DNA of 64,000 nt. Source: Aquilaria yunnanensis (taxonomy: Eukaryota > Streptophyta > Magnoliopsida > Malvales > Thymelaeaceae). This document shows positions 1 to 8,399 of the stretch, piece after piece. The number at the start of each line of letters is the position of its first letter. The first letter of the stretch is position 1. Where the stretch lies: NCBI GenBank assembly GCA_039654915.1, contig CM077599.1:13084501-13148500 (forward strand), given 5' to 3'. Under the pieces are notes generated by a model. The model was not told where the DNA came from and did no database searches. It was given only the letters and a program-made list of their open reading frames with translations. Made by a program: the position numbers and the translations under genes.

Positions 1-2983
1 ATTTAATTATTATTTTACGGAATTAATTATTAGTTTAACTTATAAGTCTTTTTTATTAAATTTGTTAATGATTTTAAAAAAAATCTTTCTTTTTTATATC
101 TTATTATTCTTTTCTTTCTTTTCTTTTCTTTTCTTTATCTTTTTGATTTTTATCTTTCTCTTATCTTTCTTTTCTTTTTCTTATCTGATTTTTCTTGTTT
201 AATGAAGGATATTTATTATTTAAAGAATTACTCAATTTATAAAAGAATTAAAAAAAAATAATTAATTTTTTTTTAATAAGAAGTTAATTTAAAGGAATCA
301 AAGAGTTTAAAAATAAAAATCTTTGATCATGGTACGGGGCGTTGTTACTCAGCCAGACCTTCTTCACCAGGTGAAGCAGCTCAAAAGCGGGCACGAGACA
401 GTTTCCAGCCAATATACCATGAACTAAAAATTTTTTTTTTTTTGACTTAACAACATGGTTCAGATTTATTTTACATATATATTTTTTTATGGCTAATTTC
501 TTTAAATGAAATGAGTTTAACCATAAAATAAAGAAAAATTAAATAACAATAAATAAAGTGGAGGTTTTCTTCTTTTTTATTTTATTTTTTTTTGTTATTT
601 TTTGAAATCATTTGACTAAGATTTTTATAAAGGAAACAAAAAGTTATATCTTTTCATTATTTTAAAAGAAATAAGTAAAATATTACTGAATAAAATATTA
701 TCCTAAAATTTTTATTCTTTTTATTCTTTTTATTAATAAAGAAAGCTAAAAATTATATTTTATTATTTTAAAAGAAATAAATAAAATATTACTGAAAAAT
801 ATTAACCAAAAAATTTACTCTTTTTATTAATAAAGAAAACTAAAAAGTTATATTATAAAAATAAGTAAAATATTACTGAAAAATATTAACCCAAAAATTT
901 TACTCTTTTTATTCTTTTTTATTAATAAAGAAAACTAAAAAGTTATATTTTATTATTTTAATAAATAATTAATATATTAGTCCCAAAATTTTATTTTTAA
1001 TAAAGAAAATTTTATTAATATACTTTATTTAAAAATATTTCCAAGCCATGGATCCTGGCGAATCATTTGGTCATGGATTTTTAATTTTTGTTAAATTTTA
1101 ATTATTTAATTAATTACTAATTTTAATTATAATTTTATTGGATTTTTCTTGAATTTTTTATTTTAAAGATATGTTTAAAAAGAATTGATTTGTATATTTT
1201 TTTAGAATTATTTAATTATTTCTATTTATTAATTTTAACAAAAAGGAATAAAAAGTCAACTTTGTTATTTTTAAAGAAATAATAAAAAATAAAAATAATT
1301 GGCTTTTAAAAATGATTTTTTATTAGCCTTAATAATTAATTACAAAATAACCTTCTTTTAATTTTCATTTATTTATTTATTAGTAAAGGGTAAAGGTGAA
1401 TCAAATAAAATAAAGTGGGGCTTTTTGGCCATCCACTTTAAAAATAAATAATAATAAAGGTTAGCAAAGTTGATTAAATTAATTAACAACAATAATAAAA
1501 ATTAGCCAAGTTTAATTAATTGTTAACAACAATAATAAAAAGTTAGTCAAGTTAATTAATTAACAACAATAATAAAAAGTTAGCCAAGTTAATTAATTAA
1601 TAACAATAATAAAAGTTAGCCAAATTAATTAATTGTTAATTAACCAAATTAATTAAATTAATTAATTAACAAAAATAATAAAAAGTTAGAAGTTAATTAA
1701 TTAACAACAATAATAAAAGTTAGCCAAATTAATTAATTGTTAATTAACCAAGTTAATTAAATTAATTAATTAATTACAATAATAAAAAGTTAGTCAAGTT
1801 AATTAATTAACAACAATAATAAAAGTTAGCCAAATTAATTAATTGTTAATTAACCAAGTTAATTAAATTAATTAATTAACAACAATAATAAAAGTTAGAC
1901 AATTTAATTAATTATTAACAACAATAATAATAAAGGTTAGTAAAAATTAGCAAGTTAGTTGTTAGTTGTTAATAACAACAAAAAAAGAAAAAGGTTAGTA
2001 ATAATAACAATAATGAACAAATAAATAAACAAGTAAAAAAAAAATAAAAGAGTTAATTAATTAATTTTCTGTAAAGACAAAATAAAAAGGTTAGTGACTT
2101 AATAGAAAGAAATTGAAAAGATGATGGGTGAAATAGGGGTTTACCCTTTTGAATTAAAATTTTGAATTCCTGGGAAACGAAAACGATGACGCGGCCAGGG
2201 GCAGGGGGCGACGGCGTGGGGCGCGGGCGGCGGCAGGAGCGGCGAGGGGAGGGCACGGCGGCGGCGAACGGCGTAGGGCGGCGGTGGCGGGCGGCGAGGG
2301 GCACGGTAGAGAGAGGGAGAGAGAGAGAGAGGGAACAGCAGTGAAAAAAAAAAATTTGGCTTTCTGGGGAAGAAGGGAAGAGGGCTGGGGCTAAGGGCTG
2401 TAATTTTCTCTTTTTTAAAAACGGAGCTCTAAGTTTTTTTGGTATTTTTTTCTGTATTCAGCACTAAATTTGGAGGCCTATTTATAGAGGAAGTTTGGCC
2501 GAACTGTTGATGGATAAATTAATAAAAAATTTCAAACTTATCTTTTAAATTGGTAAAATGACAATTTCAGTCCTTTACGTCTCTCAGCCTCTGGATAAGT
2601 TCCTGAAGCTTCTGATTTTGACAATTTTGTCGTTTTCTGTCAATTTGGGCCAGAAACGTCGGTCGACCCAAAAATTCGTGTGACAAACTACCAAATGCTC
2701 CTGGAACTTTCAGAATTTGTCAATTTTTCCCTGAAACTTCTTAATTTTGTCATTTTTACCTCAAACTTTTAAATTTTGCCATTTTTTGGAGTTTTCTTTT
2801 TTTCTTTCAAATACACACATATATCATTTTAAATCAAATATTCACAAAACAAAAATGTATTTTAAACTAATTAAAATTTTTAGTAATAATAATAATAATA
2901 AAAATAATAATTTTTTTTATTTAATTTCTTTTATTTAATTTCTTTTAAAATTTTTTATGGTCGGACGAAATTGGGTGTCAACA
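1..2983 (-). repeat. 3' LTR (partial, cut by window start)
   Basis: This matches 14917-17880 base for base apart from scattered substitutions, homopolymer changes and a 14-bp duplication near 2926-2940 (ATTTAATTTCTTTT present twice). The LTR begins at 2983 on the minus strand (TGTTGACACC) directly after a purine tract. A TATA box (TATAAATA on the minus strand) lies at about 2480-2488. Roughly 500 bases at its far end are outside the window. Confidence 0.9.
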
Positions 2984-2996
2984 GCTGCCCCCCTTT
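2984..2996 (-). other. Polypurine tract (plus-strand primer site)
   Basis: On the minus strand the sequence AAAGGGGGGCAGC immediately precedes the LTR start TGTTGACACC. A purine-rich tract at this place primes second-strand DNA synthesis in LTR retrotransposons. It confirms that the element reads on the minus strand. Confidence 0.85.
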
Positions 2997-3119
2997 GCAT
3001 GCTTCATGGGACATGATGTATGCAAAGTTAGTTACCAAATTTCGTCCGGCTTAGCTAGGCATTGAAAACCTTCTCGCCGCCTAAATCCTGAGGTTAAGGA
3101 ACTTTCCTTAGAACCCCGG

Positions 3120-4372
3120 CGATAGGAGCTCTCCTATCGTTGAAGGAAAATTGATTGTTTCTGAGGCAAAAGTTCCATCCTTAAAACCTCGGATTGATTG
3201 ATTGATTTCGAAGCAAAGGTTCCATCCTTAAAATCTCGAATTGATTGATTGATTTCGAGGCAAAGGTTCCATCCTTAAAACCTCGAATTGATTGATTGAT
3301 CTCGCGGCAAAGGTTCCATCCTTAAAACCTCAGATTGATTGATTGATTTCGAGGCAAAGGTTCCATCCTTAAAACCCCGACGATAGGAGCAGTCCTACGG
3401 TTGATTGTTTTCGAGACAAAGGTTCCATCCTTAAAATCCCGACGATAGGAGCAGTCCTACCGTTGATTGTTTTTGAGACAAAGGTTCTATCCTTAAAATC
3501 CCGACGATAGGAGCAGTCCTACCGTTGATTGTTTTCGAGACAAAGGTTCCATCCTTAAAATCCCGACGATGAAAATTGATTATTTTCGAGGCAAAGGTTC
3601 TATCCTTAAAACCCCGATGATAAAAATTGATTATTTTCTAGGCAAAGGTTCCATCCTTAAAACCCTGATGATGAAAATTAATTATTTTTGAGGCAAAGGT
3701 TCTATCCTTAAAACCCCGATGATGAAAATTGATTGTTTTTTAGGCAAAGGTTCCATCCTTAAAACCCCGATGATGAAAATTGATTATTTTCGAGGCAAAG
3801 GTTCCATCCTTAAAACCCCGATGATGAAAATTGATTTTTTTCGAGGCAAAGGTTCCATCCTTAAAACCCCGATGGTGAAAATTGATTATTTTCGAGGTAA
3901 AGGTTCCATCCTTAAAACCCCGATGATGAAAATTGATTGTTTTCGAGGCAAAGGTTCCATCCTTAAAACCCCGATGATGAAAATTGATTATTTTCGAGGC
4001 AAAGGTTCCATCCTTAAAACCCCGATGCTGAAAATTAATTATTTTCGAGGCAAAGGTTCCATCCTTAAAACCCCGATGATGAAAATTGATTATTTTCGAG
4101 GCAAAGGTTCCATCCTTAAAACCCCGATGGTGAAAATTGATTATTTTCGAGGCAAAGGTTCCATCCTTAAAACCCCGATGGTGAAAATTGATTATTTTCG
4201 AGGCAAAGGTTCCATCCTTAAAACCCTGATGATGAAAATTGATTATTTTCGAGGCAAAGGTTCCATCCTTAAAACCCCGATGATGAAAATTGATTATTTT
4301 CGAGGCAAAGGTTCCATCCTTAAAACCCCGATGATGAAAATTGATTTTGAGGCTAAGGAGCTTTCCTTAGGA
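3120..4372. repeat. Tandem repeat array, 48-66 bp units settling to 51 bp
   Basis: About two dozen units share the core GGCAAAGGTTCCATCCTTAA. Units near 3180-3350 are about 48 bp, units near 3370-3560 are about 66 bp and carry a GACGATAGGAGCAGTCCTAC block, and units from about 3560 to 4350 are 51 bp. Because 51 is a multiple of three, the plus strand stays open from 3719 to 4393 and would encode 13 repeats of a 17-residue unit. That strand is antisense to the element, so coding is unlikely. The array lies between the LOG-like ORF and the 3' LTR. Confidence 0.9.
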
Positions 4373-4973
4373 CCTCGAGCGAAATTTATATGAAAGCAAT
4401 TGAAATTGGAATAATTTTCTTCGAAAGTGTGAATTTTTATAATAGGCGAGCGCAAAGAATTAGGCTTCGATAAAACGAGTGAATCTTAATGATGACAATA
4501 ACCCTGACAAATTATGTAAGGGGAACGGATGTTTGGAATCAATATTCAAGGTTCATCTAATATTTTCTTCAGTAAATATAGATTCCCTTGTGAGATATGT
4601 CATCCAAATAAGGTTAAAGCTTAACTACCCCAAAATGTTATGCCTAGTAGACCTAATAGGATGCGTCTCAAGAGTAATAAAAATTACTCTTTACTCAGCC
4701 ATTCCATCCTAAAGGCGTTGTCCTATGGTTTTAATATCAGCATGGACGAAGCTATATTATAAAAAAAGAAATTCCCTGAAAAGAAAAACTGAAACGCGAA
4801 AGAAAATGCTGATAATAAAACTAAAGGACAAGAAAAACGGATCAGATTGCTTCTTTCTTCCACAATACTTCAACAGGGTGAGTAGAGGACCATTATGGGA
4901 GTGAACTGGTCGGGAAAGACTGTCGTGTCCAGTCTATCTGAATCATTGCTGGATCTGGTTCAGGAACAAAAGC
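4373..4973. other. Spacer between the 51-bp array and the LOG-like ORF
   Basis: AT-rich retroelement interior, downstream of the LOG-like ORF in the element's orientation. It could be that ORF's 3' UTR. No domain, tandem repeat or conserved ORF was recognised. Confidence 0.5.
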
Positions 4974-5522
4974 TTATATTTTATCTAGCAATTCTTCAGC
5001 AGTTGTTGCGGATATTATGATTCGCCGTGCCACTCTTGATATGAAATTCTTCTGCATAGCATAATCCATAAAAGCTATCAGACCTGTAAAGAAATTGTTA
5101 ACATTTAAAAGCCCAATGAGTTTCTTATGCAAATTAAGTTGGGCCATGGAAGCAATTTGAAAGACTTCTCCCAATGTGCCAAAACCACCTGGTAGAGCGA
5201 TAAAAGCATCAGCATTTAAAAGCATTTGTAACACATGCTCTTGCAAATTTTTAACCACTAATTCTTTTCCAATCGTGCCCCCAGAAATAAATTTCAGAGG
5301 TCCAGGGATAATGCCCAGAACTTGACTTCCTCCTAGAGATGCTGCTGATGCTACACCTCCCATTAATCCGACACTACCTCCTCCATAAACTAAATGTATT
5401 TTTCGCTCAGCTAATACTCTACCCAAATGGTTGGCTGCTTTTAAATACTCTTCATCTTTTCCAGGAAAAGCCCCAGAAAATACACAAATACTTCGGGATT
5501 TACGAGTTGGGGTTTTCTCCAT
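4974..5522 (-). CDS. LOG-like protein (cytokinin riboside 5'-monophosphate phosphoribohydrolase family)
   Basis: LOG enzymes release active cytokinin bases from their ribotides in plant cytosol and nuclei. From the Met at 5522 the ORF gives 182 residues; an upstream in-frame Met at 5609 would add 29, but that segment overlaps a TATA box at 5555-5562, so 5522 is preferred. Family marks in order are ICVFSGAFPGK, LVYGGGSVGLMG and the nucleotide-binding loop ALPGGFGTLGE. The stretch before the loop reads LQEHVLQM, where LOG proteins usually have an Arg-Lys pair (MHERKAEM type); the catalytic arginine position appears to be His, so normal activity is doubtful. There is no intron, although plant LOG genes have several, which suggests capture through an RNA copy. 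It lies inside the LTR retrotransposon, on its sense strand, downstream of three cysteine-rich ORFs. Confidence 0.85.
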   Translation of the reverse strand: MEKTPTRKSRSICVFSGAFPGKDEEYLKAANHLGRVLAERKIHLVYGGGSVGLMGGVASAASLGGSQVLGIIPGPLKFISGGTIGKELVVKNLQEHVLQMLLNADAFIALPGGFGTLGEVFQIASMAQLNLHKKLIGLLNVNNFFTGLIAFMDYAMQKNFISRVARRIIISATTAEELLDKI

Positions 5523-5554
5523 TCCTATCCTTACCCTTGTGAGAAAAGAGGATA

Positions 5555-5562
5555 TATTTATA
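5555..5562 (-). promoter_or_regulatory. TATA box of the LOG-like cassette
   Basis: The minus strand reads TTCATCTCTATAAATATATCC about 33-40 bases upstream of the ATG at 5522. Nearly the same block (TTCATCACTATAAAT) stands upstream of two of the cysteine-rich ORFs, which suggests a shared core promoter. Transcription from it has not been shown. Confidence 0.5.
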
Positions 5563-5611
5563 GAGATGAAGAGATAAGGCAATAATTTTATTTTCAAGAA
5601 TGGATACATTA

Positions 5612-6075
5612 TTGCCAGCTATTCACAGTAGTCACGAGTATGACTCTGGTCAGGTATGGGTACACTATCGTTAAAAGAGGAGGAAAATTTTCAAAATAGC
5701 TGCTAGCATGTACAGTAGTCACTACTGTAGCTTACGTCAGGAGTAGGTACGTGATTGTTGGAAGAGAAGGAAAATTTTAAAAAGTGGCAGCTATATACAG
5801 TAATCATAACTGTATCTCATGTCAGGAGTGGGTACATTATTGGGAGGATAATTTCAAAAGCGACAGCTAGCATATACAGTAATCGTGACTTTGGTTCACG
5901 TCAGGAGTGAATACATTATTACCAAAAGGGGAGGAAAATTTCAAAAGCGACAGCTAGCATGTACAGTAATCGTGACTTTGGTTCACGTCAGGAGTGGATA
6001 CATTATTACCAAAAGGGGAGGAAAATTTCAAAAGCGACAGCTAGCATGTACAGTAATCGTGACTTTGATCCTCGT
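5612..6075. repeat. Minisatellite of about 77-88 bp units upstream of the LOG-like TATA box
   Basis: Five to six units share CAGTAATCGTGAC, a TCACGTCAGGAGT block and GGGGAGGAAAATTTCAAAAG. The units near 5872-6045 are nearly identical and those near 5612-5795 are diverged. The same sequence occurs once in each spacer between the cysteine-rich ORFs (for example near 6770-6850 and 7580-7690), so the array is a local amplification of that spacer. On the minus strand several units carry a TGACG motif, the core of plant bZIP (as-1-like) sites. Confidence 0.8.
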
Positions 6076-6115
6076 CTTCCACTGGCTTTGCGTCCAGTAA
6101 TAGCTTCAATGCTTT

Positions 6116-6664
6116 CTATGAATCGGTGATTTGCATCTCATCTAGCTTTTTCACAAACTGGCAAACAGGGTCGTTTAGGGTCAGATTAACAAGACTGTAA
6201 CGTTCTCGTTCTTTTTGGAGAATTATCCATAATCCAACAACCTCAAATTGCACTATTCCGCAAGAATGCGCTTCAAGAACCTCTCGGATATCTTCCAGAG
6301 ATTCCTTACGCAAGCCATTCTTAATGAATCTTATTCTATCATTACGATTTCTGGTGATCACTCCTGGAGAACGACATTTATTGCCGCAAATCCACCATTC
6401 ACAATTATGACAAACGCCTAGCCTCTTTGCTCTTCTTTTTTTGGCATAAGCGCTTTTACCAAAGCCGGGCATACGGGGAAAAAACGCTTCTGGAACTTCA
6501 CCAGCTGAACGAACCTTAGCTTCAATTAGCCACCGCACATTATCAGGAATGCCTTTGTGCATAAATACTCTGAATCATTCACATCTAGCTTGATAAATCT
6601 TTTTAAGAACATTTATTGGGAAGGAAGGAAAATACTTTCGTAGGGCGGAAAGAGAAGATTCCAT
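6116..6664 (-). pseudogene. Cysteine-rich NABP-like ORF, copy 1 (in-frame stop near the N-terminus)
   Basis: Homologous to copy 2 along its whole length: 549 bases from the ATG at 6664 to the stop at 6116. One in-frame TGA stands where copy 2 has a CGA codon, about 30 codons in. After it, an internal Met at 6562 opens a 148-residue ORF that keeps the core: a basic stretch (YAKKRRAKRLG), a CxxC...C...C cluster (CHNCEWWICGNKC) and the conserved C-terminal part. If translated, it would start from the internal Met. The motif layout resembles the nucleic-acid-binding proteins of plant betaflexiviruses and alphaflexiviruses; this is a recognition call, not a search result. A TATA box lies at 6723-6730. 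Confidence 0.7.
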
Positions 6665-6722
6665 TGATGAAGGAGGCAAAGAAAGAAATTAGTGATTGTA
6701 GGAAACGAAAATAACTAACACA

Positions 6723-6730
6723 TATTTATA
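6723..6730 (-). promoter_or_regulatory. TATA box upstream of NABP-like copy 1
   Basis: The minus strand reads TTTCATCACTATAAATATG here, about 60 bases upstream of the ATG at 6664. The same block occurs upstream of copy 2 and of the LOG-like ORF. Confidence 0.45.
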
Positions 6731-6880
6731 GTGATGAAAGGGATAATGCGTTAATTACACTTACAGAAGCAAGTACATTATTGTCAAAAGAAAAGACAAA
6801 TGATAGCTTATATGTACAGCAATCATGACTGTGGCTCTCATCTTCCACTGATTTATGTCCAGTAATGGCTTCAATGCCTT

Positions 6881-7429
6881 CTATAAGTCGGGGATTTGCT
6901 TCCCATCCAGTTTCCTTACAAACTGACAAACAGGGTCGTTTAAAGTCACATTCCCAAGACTGTAACGATCTCGTTCTTTATGGTAAGTCCTCCACAATTT
7001 GACAATTTGACCTTGCACTTTTCCACAAGAATGCGTTTCAAGAGTCTCTCGGATATCTTCCAGAGATTCCTTACGCATGCCATTCTTAATGAATTTTCTT
7101 TTATCTTCACGATTTGTGGAGATGTATCCTAAAGAGCGACATTTAGTATTACAATTCCATCGCCCACATTTATAACACACGCCTAGTCTCTTTGCTCTTC
7201 GCCTTTTGGCATAACGGCTTTTACCTAAACCGGGTATACGGGGCATAAATGCATCTGGAACTTCACCCGCCAAACGGACCTTAGCTTCAATTATCCACTG
7301 CACATTATCGGGAATACCTTTGCGTGTAAAAACTCTGATTCTTTCACATCTAGCAAGGTAGATCTTTTTAAGGACTTTTATTGGAAGGGAAGGATAGTAT
7401 TTTCGCAGTGCAGAAAGAGTAGAATCCAT
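6881..7429 (-). CDS. Cysteine-rich nucleic-acid-binding-like protein, copy 2 (intact)
   Basis: This is the only copy open over its full 182 residues. The N-terminal 40 residues (ALRKYYPSLPIKVLKKIYLA) look helical and are followed by the core near residues 70-105: a basic run YAKRRRAKRLG, then CYKCGRWNCNTKC, a CxxCx6CxxxC-like cluster that could bind zinc. FIKNG follows, then a C-terminal region (LNDPVCQFVRKLDG) shared by all copies. A serine/glycine-Tyr-Ala-basic run just before Cys-x-x-Cys is the signature of the small cysteine-rich nucleic-acid-binding proteins of carla-, viti- and allexiviruses, several of which suppress RNA silencing. The C-terminal third is not recognised. A host zinc-finger origin cannot be excluded. 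It sits on the sense strand of the LTR element, 216 bases upstream of copy 1. Confidence 0.75.
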   Translation of the reverse strand: MDSTLSALRKYYPSLPIKVLKKIYLARCERIRVFTRKGIPDNVQWIIEAKVRLAGEVPDAFMPRIPGLGKSRYAKRRRAKRLGVCYKCGRWNCNTKCRSLGYISTNREDKRKFIKNGMRKESLEDIRETLETHSCGKVQGQIVKLWRTYHKERDRYSLGNVTLNDPVCQFVRKLDGKQIPDL

Positions 7430-7549
7430 TGATGAGAGAAGAATTTGAGAGAAGAGGGAAATGAATCAGTTATTGTAGGAGACTGGAATAACCGACTTTA
7501 GAAGTCACGAGGTATCTTATCCGCTGCTTAATCAGAAGGAAGAACACGC

Positions 7550-7556
7550 ATTTATA
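7550..7556 (-). promoter_or_regulatory. TATA box upstream of NABP-like copy 2
   Basis: The minus strand reads TTTTCATCACTATAAATGCG about 120 bases upstream of the ATG at 7429. The leader between them matches the leader of copy 3 and is longer than that of copy 1, which lacks about 50 bases. Confidence 0.45.
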
Positions 7557-7718
7557 GTGATGAAAAGGGATAACGTGTCGATTACACTTAGGGGAGCATG
7601 TACATCTGTCAAAAGAAAATGCAAACTTTTCCAAATATAACAAACTGTATGTACAGTAATTGTGACTGTGACTCACATCTTCCACTGGCTTTACATCTAG
7701 TAACGGCATTAACGGCTT

Positions 7719-8268
7719 CTATGAGTCGAGTATTTGCTTCCCATCCAGTTTTCTTACAAGCTGGCAAACAGGGTCATTTACAGTCAGATTCCCGGGACTG
7801 TAACGGTTTCGTTCTTTATGAAAAATGCTCCATAAACCAAGAAGTTCACGTTGCACAGATCCACAAGAATGCGTCTCAAGAGTCAATTGGATATCATCCA
7901 ATGAGTCCTTACTCAGGCCATTCTTAATGAATCGTATTTTATCTTCTCGATTATCAGAGATCATCCCTAAAGAACGACATTTAGTATTACAAGTCCACCG
8001 TCCACATTTATGGCAGACTTGTAACCTTTTCGCTCTTCGCTTTTTGGCATAAGAGCTTTTGCCTATTCCAGGCATGTGAGACACAAATGTCTCTGGGATT
8101 TCACCTGCCAGACGAACCTTGGCTTCGATTAACCACCGCACATCTTCAGGGATTCCTTTGTGCATCAGAACTCTTAATCGTTCACAGCGAACTTGGTAGA
8201 TCTTTTTTGAGAATGTTCATTGGGAGAGAAGGAAAATATTTTTGTAAGACAGAAAAAGTAGGATCCAT
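7719..8268 (-). pseudogene. Cysteine-rich NABP-like ORF, copy 3 (frameshift near the N-terminus)
   Basis: The homologous ATG is at 8268. One extra A in a run of six (five in copy 2) shifts the frame about 25 codons in. An internal Met at 8165, at the same place as in copy 1, opens a 148-residue ORF that keeps the basic run (YAKKRRAKRLQ), the cysteine cluster (CHKCGRWTCNTKC) and the C-terminal LNDPVC-like motif (here VNDPVCQLVRKLDG). It is the first of the three copies in the element's direction of reading. A TATA-like TAAAATAAAG lies near 8390-8399 but is weaker than those of the other cassettes. Confidence 0.7.
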
Positions 8269-8399
8269 TTTCTAGAGGGAAGTAAAAGACAGAAGAGAGG
8301 AAAGAATCAGTTATTATGGGCAACTGAGAGAACCGACTTGAGAGTCACGGAGTACCGTATCCGCCGTTTAACCGGAAAAGCGGATCCTACTTTATTTTA

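Noticed and set aside
3719..4393. 224-codon plus-strand ORF made of 17-residue repeats
   Set aside because: It is antisense to the retroelement and exists because the repeat unit is 51 bases long; no start context or domain supports a gene.
5630..6075. Evenly spaced repeats as a CRISPR-like array
   Set aside because: Units are contiguous tandem repeats without unique spacers, in a plant retroelement.
7598..8275. Plus-strand ORFs at 7598-7927, 7825-8052 and 8087-8275
   Set aside because: They are antisense shadows of the third cysteine-rich ORF.
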